From Parabacteroides sp. TM07-1AC (GTDB taxonomy: Bacteria > Bacteroidota > Bacteroidia > Bacteroidales > Tannerellaceae): DNA of 64,000 bases. Under the pieces are notes generated by a model. It was not told where the DNA came from. It did no database searches and saw nothing but the letters and a program-made list of their open reading frames with translations. Below are positions 26,594 through 34,164 of the stretch, in pieces. How positions within the stretch are numbered: position 1 is the first letter of the stretch; each line of letters starts with the position of its first letter. The stretch covers positions 62,001 through 126,000 of the forward strand of contig NZ_QUKD01000009.1 of assembly GCF_003480915.1 (NCBI RefSeq), written 5' to 3'. The position numbers and the translations under genes are program-made.

Positions 26594-27556
26594 CTATTCC
26601 GGAAGTTCTTTTTCTTCCGGTTCGCTCCATTCCCCATTATTATCGATGATCAGATTGAAGGTGTTTTCTGATTCATCAGGTTTGGGAGGAGTGTATAAAA
26701 TGCCGGTATAGCGGATTACTTTATTAGCGATAGGGAGAATATCGCTTACTATCCGCCTACGCATAACCTGTCCGCCTATGTCGGTTGAGGTAAGAGTGAC
26801 GGATATCTTTTTGTCGCCGGGAGCTACGAATGTATAGAAAGAATGGGTTTTCCCGGTTTCTCCTTTATCTTTTGTATCAAAGTTATATGTGAAGTTCTGT
26901 TCTTTGGAGGAAGGGAGTCCTTCTTTTGTCAGTATATTTAGTTGGGTCGGGTAATCTTTTACTGAAATGTCGAATTGCTTGATATTGTCCGGTACCGGAT
27001 CGATAGCCCGAAACTCTATCCTGCTGACAATCCGTTCCAGCGCAACATCCATATTTGTTTCTTCTCCTTCTTTCACCTCGAATCTTTTTGTACTATAGAA
27101 GGTGTCGGATAATTTATCGAACGAAAATGTATTATCAGTGAACGAAGTTTTACCCGCTTGGTATGCTAAAAAGCAAACCTGATAATTACCCGCAGGTAAC
27201 GTGTCGTATACAATGCTGAAATCACTTTCGGTCTCTACATTATATATATGGTGTTTTACCGGTTCTGTCAAATCGTTATTATCGTACACCAAATATTCGA
27301 TAGTGGAACAGAAATCCTCCAGTTCTTTGTCCGAATGGTCTTTATCCGGATCGCTTTCATCCGGAATCGTCGGTTCGGGCACTGTGTTAGGCGGCATACT
27401 GCGGGTAGGAGAGAACGGGAGTACCTCTTTTTGAAGTTGAACACTAAATTGTACGGGAAATAAATTCTTTACAATTTCAATCTGATCCGAAGCCGGATCA
27501 TTACAAGCTGCCAGCCAAAACAGGCAGGCTACTGCGCATAATTCTTTCTTTTTCAT
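26594..27556 (-). CDS. Fimbrillin-like / FimB-Mfa2-related lipoprotein, detached from the pilus operon
   Basis: A 320-residue lipoprotein (LAAC, C18). The body has IEYLVYDNNDLTEPVKHHIYN, LPAGNYQVCFLAYQ and VALERIVSRIEFRAIDP, strands shared by Mfa1/Mfa2-type pilus proteins. LPAGNYQV is close to the anchor family, but a Thr-Arg-Ser site at residues 51-53 looks like the processing site of polymerising subunits. It therefore may be a hybrid or an independent fimbrillin. It has its own terminator and is separated from locus 1 by a 530-bp repeat region and the small lipoprotein gene. A role in the neighbouring pilus is plausible but unproven. Confidence 0.65.
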   Translation of the reverse strand: MKKKELCAVACLFWLAACNDPASDQIEIVKNLFPVQFSVQLQKEVLPFSPTRSMPPNTVPEPTIPDESDPDKDHSDKELEDFCSTIEYLVYDNNDLTEPVKHHIYNVETESDFSIVYDTLPAGNYQVCFLAYQAGKTSFTDNTFSFDKLSDTFYSTKRFEVKEGEETNMDVALERIVSRIEFRAIDPVPDNIKQFDISVKDYPTQLNILTKEGLPSSKEQNFTYNFDTKDKGETGKTHSFYTFVAPGDKKISVTLTSTDIGGQVMRRRIVSDILPIANKVIRYTGILYTPPKPDESENTFNLIIDNNGEWSEPEEKELPE

Positions 27557-27660
27557 AGCAAAGGAGTTATTAATGATAAAATCTACACAAAGGAAATACT
27601 TATTTTGGAATTTAAAAAATATTAAGGCGAGAACTTACTGGTTATGAGCAGAACTTTTTT

Positions 27661-27668
27661 TAGATTTG
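27661..27668 (+). promoter_or_regulatory. -7 box upstream of the TIM-barrel gene
   Basis: TAGATTTG fits TAnnTTTG, 42 bp before the start codon. CTGG occupies the -33 position instead of TTTG. Confidence 0.5.
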
Positions 27669-27710
27669 TGGAAAACAGACTCAATGTAATAACCTTAAAA
27701 TTAAAAAAGA

Positions 27711-28703
27711 ATGGCACGTCCTGTAACTTTATGTACCCTTCAGTGGGGAGATTTACCCCTTGAAACAGTTTGTGAAAAAGCGAAAGCGTTCGGATATGAC
27801 GGATTGGAACTGGGATTACCCAACCATCTGGATGTACGCCGTACGGATCAGGCTTATTATGACGGCATAAAAGAATTGTTGGCCAAATATGATCTGAAGC
27901 TTTATTGTATATCGATCCATCTGATCAGCCAGGCTGTCTGCGATACTATCGACCAGCGGCATAAAGCGGTTCTGCCCGAGTGTATTTGGGGAGACGGTGA
28001 TCCGGAAGGTGTTCGTCAGCGTGCTGCTGAATATATGGTACAGACAGCTCATGCAGCTAAGGCGTTAGGTATCGATGTTGTTGCCGGATTTACGGGTAGT
28101 CCTATTTGGCAATGGCTTTACTCCTTCCCACCTGTGACGGATCAGATGATTGAAGACGGCTATGCCGATTTTGCTCGTCGTTTCATCCCGATCATGGACG
28201 AGTATCAGAAATTGGGAATCCGTTACGGCTTGGAAGTACATCCGACGGAGATCGCTTTCGATACTTATTCTGCTCGTAAAGCACTCGATGCACTAGGAAA
28301 TCACCCAGCCTTCGGTTTCAACTATGATCCGAGTCACATGGGCTATCAAGGCGTTGATTATGTCGATTTTATTTATCAGTTCTCCGACCGTATCTTCCAC
28401 GTACATATGAAAGATGTTTACTGGAGCGATACCCCGAAGCAAATTGGTGTGTTCGGCGGTCATTCTACGTTCGGCGATTCCCGTCGCTACTGGAACTTCC
28501 GCAGTATGGGACGCGGTCGGATTTGCTTTGAAGAAATAATCCGTGCCCTCAATGATATCAATTACCAGGGACCATTGTCGGTCGAGTGGGAAGACAGCGC
28601 AATGGATCGCGAGCATGGTGCACGTGAGTCCTGTGCATTCGTTAAGCAAGTCGATTTCCAGCCTTCGGGCCATGCGTTCGATGCTTTCTTTGAGAAGAGA
28701 TAA
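27711..28703 (+). CDS. Sugar phosphate isomerase/epimerase-family TIM-barrel protein
   Basis: A 330-residue cytoplasmic protein of the AP-endonuclease-2/xylose-isomerase-like superfamily. It opens with LCTLQWGDLPLETVCEKAKAFGYDGLELG, the first two strands of the barrel. Metal-ligand candidates are visible: E in YGLEVHPTE, D and H in NYDPSHMGYQG, H in FHVHMKDV, and E in LSVEWED near the end. These are the positions expected for the divalent-metal site. Such enzymes isomerise or epimerise sugars or act in inositol-type catabolism, and the substrate is not predictable from this sequence. The gene stands alone, with a -7 box upstream and a hairpin-rich spacer downstream. Confidence 0.85.
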   Translation: MARPVTLCTLQWGDLPLETVCEKAKAFGYDGLELGLPNHLDVRRTDQAYYDGIKELLAKYDLKLYCISIHLISQAVCDTIDQRHKAVLPECIWGDGDPEGVRQRAAEYMVQTAHAAKALGIDVVAGFTGSPIWQWLYSFPPVTDQMIEDGYADFARRFIPIMDEYQKLGIRYGLEVHPTEIAFDTYSARKALDALGNHPAFGFNYDPSHMGYQGVDYVDFIYQFSDRIFHVHMKDVYWSDTPKQIGVFGGHSTFGDSRRYWNFRSMGRGRICFEEIIRALNDINYQGPLSVEWEDSAMDREHGARESCAFVKQVDFQPSGHAFDAFFEKR

Positions 28704-28713
28704 AAGGTGCCCA

Positions 28714-28785
28714 AAAGTGTTTCACCCTAATGAAACAACTGTTTCACACCGAAGAAACAAGTGTTTCTCCTAGGTGAAACACTTT
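28714..28785. repeat. Hairpin cluster of GTTTCA/TGAAAC palindromes
   Basis: Outer arms AAAGTGTTTCACC (28714-28726) and GGTGAAACACTTT (28773-28785) are perfect 13-bp complements. Inside them lie TGAAACAACTGTTTCA and GAAACAAGTGTTTC, both palindromic. It may act as a terminator for the upstream gene, although there is no strong T tract. Confidence 0.65.
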
Positions 28786-28837
28786 AGGAGAACGTTTTTG
28801 TACACCTCTCAAAAGGATAAAAAAGTCAGTCCAAACC

Positions 28838-28867
28838 TTGTAATATATAAGATATTGCCTATATTTG
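28838..28867 (+). promoter_or_regulatory. Promoter of the Rpn-type nuclease gene
   Basis: TTG (28838-28840), 19 bp, TATATTTG (28860-28867), 46 bp before the start codon. Both elements fit the Bacteroidetes consensus. Confidence 0.75.
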
Positions 28868-28912
28868 TATCGTTACCTGCTAGTAGGTAATTAACCAGTA
28901 AACCATTGACAT

Positions 28913-29812
28913 ATGGAAAAGTACGTGAACATCATGTTAGACAAGGGCTTCAAAACCGTTTTCGGAGTGAAGCAAGTAGCCATCGACTTTATCAATGCCG
29001 TCTTGGAGGGTGAGCGTCAGGTGAAAGACCTGACCTATATCGATAAAGAAATTCAACCCGAAGTAATAGAACAACGCACGGTGATTTTCGACTTCCTCTG
29101 CGAAGATGTGGACGGAGCAAAATTTATTGTGGAAATGCAAAACTGCCCGCAACGTTATTTCTTTAACCGCGGATTCTATTATCTTTGTCGTACCGTTTCC
29201 CGACAAGGAGAAACAGGCGATGACTGGAAGTATGATTTACGTCCGGTATATGGTATCTACCTGTTAAACTTCAGTTTACCTGAATCTACGCATTGGCGCA
29301 CGGACGTCATTATGGCGAACGAAGCAACAGGTAAAGCTTTTGGTGAGGTCAAATTGAAACAGATTTATCTGTCGTTCGACCGGTTTAATTTAAGCAAGGA
29401 GGAGTGTAAGAGTCCTCTTGAGAGTTCAATGTATATATTAAAAAATATGAATATATTTGATATGTCTCCGTTTAAGGAGGAGAATGAAGCCTTTAAGCGT
29501 TTGCTGAATGTGGCGAACCTGGCCGCACTGACTCCACGCGAGCGAGCCATTTACGATGAAAACCTGAAGAATTATCGCGACTGGCGTGCCACGCTGGAGT
29601 ATGCCGCGGAGGAAGCGGAGGAGAAAGGTATGAAGAGGGGTCTGGAAAAAGGTCTGGAGAAAGGTTTGGAGAAAGGTTTGGAGAAAGGCAAGGCTGAGGG
29701 ATTGGCGGAAGGACAACGCCTTATTGCCATCAACTTAAAAAAGCAGGGGATCGATATTGGGATAATCGCCCAATGTACCGGTCTGTCCGTGGAGGAAATC
29801 GACAAACTGTAA
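28913..29812 (+). CDS. Rpn-family PD-(D/E)XK nuclease (recombination-promoting / putative transposase type)
   Basis: A 299-residue protein. The nuclease core spans about residues 1-140: the start DKGFKTVFGVKQVAIDFINAVL is typical of the family (F....G.k..l..fln.vL). The core 'RTVIFDFLCEDVDGAKFIVEMQ' gives D in FDFLC and the ExQ motif in IVEMQ, then RFFNRGFYYLCRTVSRQ-like helix residues follow. Residues about 243-258 are four GLEK repeats, followed by KAEGLAEGQ, as in many members whose C-terminus ends in Gly-rich charged repeats. Rpn proteins cut DNA and stimulate RecA-independent recombination in E. coli; repeat number affects some members. No terminal repeats flank it, so it is not a transposon by itself. 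Confidence 0.88.
   Translation: MEKYVNIMLDKGFKTVFGVKQVAIDFINAVLEGERQVKDLTYIDKEIQPEVIEQRTVIFDFLCEDVDGAKFIVEMQNCPQRYFFNRGFYYLCRTVSRQGETGDDWKYDLRPVYGIYLLNFSLPESTHWRTDVIMANEATGKAFGEVKLKQIYLSFDRFNLSKEECKSPLESSMYILKNMNIFDMSPFKEENEAFKRLLNVANLAALTPRERAIYDENLKNYRDWRATLEYAAEEAEEKGMKRGLEKGLEKGLEKGLEKGKAEGLAEGQRLIAINLKKQGIDIGIIAQCTGLSVEEIDKL
29639..29686 (+). repeat. In-frame 12-bp tandem repeat encoding GLEK x4
   Basis: Four consecutive units of GGTYTGGARAAA. Each unit adds four residues, so slippage would change length without a frameshift. Confidence 0.9.
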
Positions 29813-29908
29813 TTCCTCTTTTATCTCCGAAACCGGGGAGTATGTTGCATAAATCGTGTTATTTCGTTTTGTAAAGCACGTATTTCGGAAAAATATAAGG
29901 CTTTTCCC

Positions 29909-29938
29909 TTGTTGATTCGGAAAACCTCTTTACCTTTG
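29909..29938 (+). promoter_or_regulatory. Consensus promoter of the structured leader / DUF6383 gene
   Basis: TTG (29909-29911), exactly 19 bp, TACCTTTG (29931-29938). It is among the best matches to the Bacteroidetes consensus in the window. Transcription would start near 29945, about 375 nt before the start codon. Confidence 0.85.
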
Positions 29939-29944
29939 CAACAG

Positions 29945-30222
29945 ATTCCGTAGCGAGCAGCGGCTCGCGATATGCGGTTTCAATTACATATTGTAAGCGT
30001 TTTACGGAGATTATTCCAAACTAAAAAATCGGCAAAATTTTTTAATCCAGTGGAATAATGGACATAGAATGCTTGCGCGGACTACGTATATGTATGTGCT
30101 TCCCATTTTATATGGGTGTATTATATTATATCGTATAAGCGCGGGCTGTTGTTCTATTATTACTGGATGGGTCTTTGCCGATACCTTTAGTTTGATAATA
30201 GACAACATGCCCGCGTTTTTTT
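29945..30222 (+). ncRNA. Structured leader RNA, candidate attenuator or 6S/Bacteroidales-1-like RNA
   Basis: It begins at the predicted transcription start. A closing stem TCCGTA/TACGGA (29947-29952, 30003-30008) encloses a hairpin GCGAGC/GCTCGC (29953-29958, 29963-29968) and a second arm (29969-29974 with 29987-29992), forming a three-way junction. Downstream, 30011-30036 pairs over about 25 nt with 30174-30202. A large stem (30139-30160 with 30195-30216) followed by seven T (30216-30222) is a strong terminator. The last two pairings share bases and exclude each other. It may be a riboswitch-like attenuator or a free-standing small RNA with its own promoter and terminator, as described for Bacteroidales-1 RNA. 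Confidence 0.55.
30139..30222 (+). terminator. Intrinsic terminator inside the DUF6383 leader
   Basis: Left arm 30139-30160 (GCGCGGGCTGTTG then TCTATTAT) and right arm 30195-30216 (ATAATAGACAACATGCCCGC then GT), one bulged base, then a T7 tract. It lies about 100 nt before the start codon. Confidence 0.75.
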
Positions 30223-30320
30223 ATGCCCGTTCATAATCATTCGCGGGGGTTGTTTCCCCTTCGTAAAATTAGTTGTTGGATTTTATTCACTCTATTTTAT
30301 AAACAATTAATTTTAAGATT

Positions 30321-33300
30321 ATGAACAAAAAGTTTTCTACACTTGTGGCCAGTCTTCTGCTGGCCGGGGCTTGGACGACGGCGAATGCGGAACTGATTGT
30401 GCCAACGGATGGTCCGGTTGTCGGGAAGTCTTACGTTATCGGTGTTTCTGTGAGTACTTCAGATGGTAAAGTAACAGGTTTATTGTCTGCAGATATGACA
30501 ATCGATCACGATGATGAAGCTGTATTAACAGAATTTGGCAATGAATGGACATTGGAAACAGCTTCAATTGATGGCGTTGATGACGCTTTCTATTTGAAGA
30601 ATGCTGAAGGTAAATATTTAGGTGCAGGCTCTGCTTGGTACTTAGATCTGAAAGATAAGAAAGAGGATGCTTATGCTTTTTATTATGATGCTGTAGAAAA
30701 GAAGGCCAAATTGGCTAAGACTTACAGTGAGAATGCAGCAAAAGATTTTTATTTGTCTGTTATTGATTCAGAGGACAAAATAGCTGTTGCATCAGCTACA
30801 CATCCTGTATTAACATTTACTTCTCTCACCGCTCCTAGTAAATTAGATGAAAGTTCCCTAATCAAATCAATAGGTAGCGATTACTACTTTGTAGGTACAG
30901 GTGATGAGAAAGTTACTACAGCATCTGCAATTCTTAAGTATGATGATGCAACAAAAGGTCCTCAGTTTGTAAGTGTACCTGGTGCAACACAAGATGCAGA
31001 GGCTTATGAAGATTATCTGTGGAAAGTATCGGTAAGAACTGCAGCAAACAAAACTACTTATACCTTTACAAATAAGGCAGGTAAGTCTTTTGACTATGAT
31101 GTAGAGGCTACTTCTGCGAATGGAGTTAGCTTCAATTCTGCTGCTTTGAAAGCTGCTAGTGGTAACAATGCTGAAGAACTCTTTGGCCTTTACCAATCAG
31201 TAACTGTCGCTAAAACAGGTGAAGAGTTGAATGCAATCCTGTACGATGGTTTCAACGTAACTATCAAGAAAGGTAAGGATGATACTAGCGTTATCGATGG
31301 TACAGATGTATTTGCCGGCAAGTTGACTGCTGTAGATGCAAATGGTGATAAATTAGAAGGAATTTCTAAGACTACTAAATTCCGTTTGATGAATGAAGCA
31401 GGCAATTATATCGTGCTCGACGAAGAAGATACATGGGGTACTGGTAATGTTGGTGCTAATAAGCGAGGTGCAAAATTCGTCGCTGTGAAGGATGCAGATA
31501 AAGCTGGTAAGAAATATAACTCTTATTTCGAGTTCTCTTATGTAGTGGGTGAAAATGCTAAAAAGATTACAAAGATTTCTGTTTACAAAGCTGCTACTTA
31601 TGGCTCAGCTTATGGCGACTTGTTTATCCAATCTTTAGGCGAAACCATCTGCTTGACAACAACTAGCGGTCTGGTAGGAGACGAAAAATTGCCATATATC
31701 ACCCTGGAAGCCGACAATATCGTTCCTGTGAAGGATTTGGCAGGCAAGTTCTGGAGAATCTCTTTCGCAGGCAAGAAAAATGTAACTGCAACTAATGAAC
31801 GTTATAAGATCGGTGGCGTTTTGGCTACAAAACGTGGTGAAGCTGAAGTTACTGTAGCACCTGGTAGAATTGAAATTGTATCTGTAGCAGACTATATCCC
31901 TGCAAGCGAAGTATACGCTTATGCTCCTGAAGCTCAGTGGGGTGTTATAGCTTACGATCCTGCAACCCAGACTGTAACATTGCAGAACCGTGAAACAAGC
32001 GAAACGATTGAAGGCGTTCAGTTCCGCGACAATGGAGACGGTACATATACAATGACCGTATCTGATCCGGAAGTTGCTCAAATTATTATTGGTTCCGATA
32101 TCGTTAAACTGGCTGCAGCCGACAAGGTAACAGAATTTGACGGTTTCAAACAGTATAGCGAAAGCGAAGTAAGAAACAACAATTTCTTGCTGGGTCAATA
32201 CCACGCAATCGATGGTAACCACAACGCCTACTTCAAAGAGAACCATAAAAGCAGCCACCAGATCGGTGTAACCGCTGTTGAAGGTGAAGGAGATAAGTGG
32301 AATCTGCGTTTTGCAACAAGAACTGTAAAAGTGGATGGTAAAGACAAAGAAGTAGTCGATACAGTATTCGTAACAACTTCTTTGCTGAAACTGAAAGCTG
32401 ACGGTGTAACAGCCGATGGTACAACAGACAGCCGTTTGGCTATCCTTCCGTACACATTCCAGAAGGTAGACAACCACGAATTTGTAGAATTCGACAATAC
32501 AAAGAATGCTAATTATTATGTTTGTGCCGACGATAATAAAGACAAACCGAATGATGCAGCTCGCTTCGCTCTGAAGATGAAAGCCGACGGTAATGCTTAC
32601 AACTTCGTTGAAATTATAAATCAAAATGAAGGTTCTGATTTGTCTTCTAAAGATAAGGATTATCTGGGTTATGTTAAAGTAAAAGTTGCCAACAGCGAAA
32701 CGAAAGGTGCTTTGCGTCAGATGTCTATTTATGCAGAAGATGAAAACTCTCTGATGGTTGTAGAAAAGGCCGAATCTCCTGAATACCACCTGGTAAGTGA
32801 AGGCATGTGGGGCGATACAATCACTTTGGCTCGTAAGGAAAATGCATCTCAGGTATTGTATGAAAAATTCGATGCTAAGTCTGTTGTAGCTGAAGGCGAT
32901 ACAATGAGTTTCCTGAATATCGACAATGTAAATCAGTTCAAGAACATCAACCCGGCTCTGTTTGTTGACACAGCTTATGTTTATCGTGGTACAGAAGAAG
33001 AACCTAACACTTGCTATCAGTATCTGTTGGCTGTAAGACATTCTTACGGTTACCATATTGAAGATTGCGGTGTTCCGGGTCACGATAAGAAGAAAGGTGA
33101 TATCGATACAGTGTATGGCGACTTCCTGATCAACCTGGTAGACACAGCTAACCTGTACGATAATATCCACAACAATTGGTATATCAACGAAAACGAAGCC
33201 GGTGAATTTGAAACTAAGTTGGCATTCGTAACAGGTTTCCACACATTGGCTGACAATGTGCTGAACATCGTAAAAGAAGACGGTGATACGATCAAGATCG

Positions 33301-33800
33301 ATATGGATACTCCGGACTTCAATGTAGCTAAGTTCGCATTCCGTTACACTGATGCTGACAAGAAGACATTCAAGATCCAGACTCAGTGGAAGGCATTCGA
33401 AGGTGGTTTTGATACAGCTGAAGAAGCAGAAGAATTCTATGAAGATAGAGCAGAGAATACAGAGATTATCTCTAACGAAGGTTACCTGAGATGGATCAAC
33501 GGTACAGTAGTTGTAACTGAAGGTTTCGAAAACGGTGACGAATTTGTAATCTCTGAAAGAGTAGACCGCAATCCGACAGCTAACGACGAAATCACTGCAA
33601 CTGAAGTATCAGTAATAGCAGGCAACGGTAACGTGACAGTGAAGGGTGCAGCCGGCAAGAACGTAGTAATTACTAACGTACTTGGTCAGACAGTGGCTAA
33701 CACGGTTATTTCTTCTGACAATGCTACAATCTCTGCTCCTGCAGGTATCGTTGTAGTAGCCGTAGAAGGCGAAGCCGCTGTTAAAGCAATTGTAAAATAA
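30321..33800 (+). CDS. Large secreted protein with C-terminal DUF6383-like domain
   Basis: A 1159-residue exported protein with a signal peptide ending ANA (residue 23). The body is strand-rich, acidic, and very low in cysteine. It has several lipocalin/ricin-like pseudo-repeats of the type 'YYLKNAEGKYLGAGS', 'KYNSYFEFSYVVG', and 'WNLRFATRTV'. The last ~65 residues (NGNVTVKGAAGKNVVITNVL, then a short strand and APAGIVVVAVEGEAAVKAIV) form the DUF6383-type end, which resembles type IX secretion tails (GxvV..vLGq, then aGiYvv). Proteins of this kind are typical of Parabacteroides. A consensus promoter, a long structured leader and codon use rich in preferred codons suggest high expression; a surface-layer or matrix role is inference. 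Confidence 0.8.
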   Translation: MNKKFSTLVASLLLAGAWTTANAELIVPTDGPVVGKSYVIGVSVSTSDGKVTGLLSADMTIDHDDEAVLTEFGNEWTLETASIDGVDDAFYLKNAEGKYLGAGSAWYLDLKDKKEDAYAFYYDAVEKKAKLAKTYSENAAKDFYLSVIDSEDKIAVASATHPVLTFTSLTAPSKLDESSLIKSIGSDYYFVGTGDEKVTTASAILKYDDATKGPQFVSVPGATQDAEAYEDYLWKVSVRTAANKTTYTFTNKAGKSFDYDVEATSANGVSFNSAALKAASGNNAEELFGLYQSVTVAKTGEELNAILYDGFNVTIKKGKDDTSVIDGTDVFAGKLTAVDANGDKLEGISKTTKFRLMNEAGNYIVLDEEDTWGTGNVGANKRGAKFVAVKDADKAGKKYNSYFEFSYVVGENAKKITKISVYKAATYGSAYGDLFIQSLGETICLTTTSGLVGDEKLPYITLEADNIVPVKDLAGKFWRISFAGKKNVTATNERYKIGGVLATKRGEAEVTVAPGRIEIVSVADYIPASEVYAYAPEAQWGVIAYDPATQTVTLQNRETSETIEGVQFRDNGDGTYTMTVSDPEVAQIIIGSDIVKLAAADKVTEFDGFKQYSESEVRNNNFLLGQYHAIDGNHNAYFKENHKSSHQIGVTAVEGEGDKWNLRFATRTVKVDGKDKEVVDTVFVTTSLLKLKADGVTADGTTDSRLAILPYTFQKVDNHEFVEFDNTKNANYYVCADDNKDKPNDAARFALKMKADGNAYNFVEIINQNEGSDLSSKDKDYLGYVKVKVANSETKGALRQMSIYAEDENSLMVVEKAESPEYHLVSEGMWGDTITLARKENASQVLYEKFDAKSVVAEGDTMSFLNIDNVNQFKNINPALFVDTAYVYRGTEEEPNTCYQYLLAVRHSYGYHIEDCGVPGHDKKKGDIDTVYGDFLINLVDTANLYDNIHNNWYINENEAGEFETKLAFVTGFHTLADNVLNIVKEDGDTIKIDMDTPDFNVAKFAFRYTDADKKTFKIQTQWKAFEGGFDTAEEAEEFYEDRAENTEIISNEGYLRWINGTVVVTEGFENGDEFVISERVDRNPTANDEITATEVSVIAGNGNVTVKGAAGKNVVITNVLGQTVANTVISSDNATISAPAGIVVVAVEGEAAVKAIVK

Positions 33801-33844
33801 GTAACTATTTATAATCAATAAATTTAAATTGGCCGCGTATCGTA

Positions 33845-33866
33845 GGGGCGGTTCGTGAACCGCCCC
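33845..33866 (+). terminator. GC-rich hairpin after the DUF6383 gene
   Basis: GGGGCGGTTC/GAACCGCCCC, a perfect stem with a tiny loop 45 bp after the stop codon. There is no T tract, so it may stabilise the mRNA 3' end instead of terminating. Confidence 0.55.
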
Positions 33867-33973
33867 ATGGTAATTACCCCGCGAGGGCGAACAAGCGATC
33901 AGTATTAATACTAAAGTAATGAAATAAAGTTCTTCTGTTCTGACCCCTGTGAAGGGTGACGGCAGGCAAAAAC

Positions 33974-34010
33974 AAACCCTGGAGGATTCGTTCTTCCAGG
34001 GTTTCGTTTA
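33974..34010 (+). terminator. Likely terminator of the DUF6383 transcript
   Basis: Perfect 10-bp arms AAACCCTGGA (33974-33983) and TCCAGGGTTT (33995-34004), followed by a short T-rich stretch. Confidence 0.7.
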
Positions 34011-34128
34011 GTTTGGGGTATTTTTGTCGCTCATGCTTTTCGTTGTAATGTGGAGAAATAACTATTAAGAGTGGTTTTTATTGTTTAAATTCTTTATATG
34101 CTTCCACGAGATTTTCGCCATAAATAAT

Positions 34129-34136
34129 TAACTTTG
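34129..34136 (+). promoter_or_regulatory. -7 box upstream of ddh
   Basis: TAACTTTG fits TAnnTTTG, 28 bp before the start codon. Confidence 0.45.
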
Positions 34137-34164
34137 CGGTTGGTTGAAAAGTAAAAACTAAAGT

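Larger units (their letters stand above)
29813..30320. other. Intergenic region with promoter and structured leader of the DUF6383 gene
   Basis: About 510 bp without a protein gene. It holds a consensus promoter (29909-29938), a roughly 280-nt structured RNA (29945-30222) and about 100 bp more before the start codon. I find no second TAnnTTTG box in 30223-30320, so the gene probably depends on the upstream promoter. Confidence 0.65.
33801..34164. other. Intergenic region after the DUF6383 gene with two hairpins
   Basis: 364 bp with no gene. A GC-rich hairpin lies at 33845-33866, a terminator-like hairpin at 33974-34010, and a -7 box for ddh at 34129-34136. Confidence 0.6.

Noticed and set aside
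28913..29812. A complete transposon carrying the Rpn-type gene
   Set aside because: No terminal inverted repeats or target duplications flank the gene, and family members mostly act as nucleases without forming a mobile unit.
29945..30222. RNase P RNA, tmRNA or SRP RNA
   Set aside because: I see neither the conserved core sequences of RNase P RNA, nor a tmRNA acceptor/T-arm and tag frame, nor the SRP tetraloop helix. Only a 6S/Bacteroidales-1-like RNA or an attenuator remains plausible.
31635..33242. 535-residue open frame on the minus strand inside the DUF6383 gene
   Set aside because: It is antisense to a gene with signal peptide, promoter and normal codon use. Its product is Cys/Phe/Ile-rich without a domain, as expected of a shadow of strongly biased codons.
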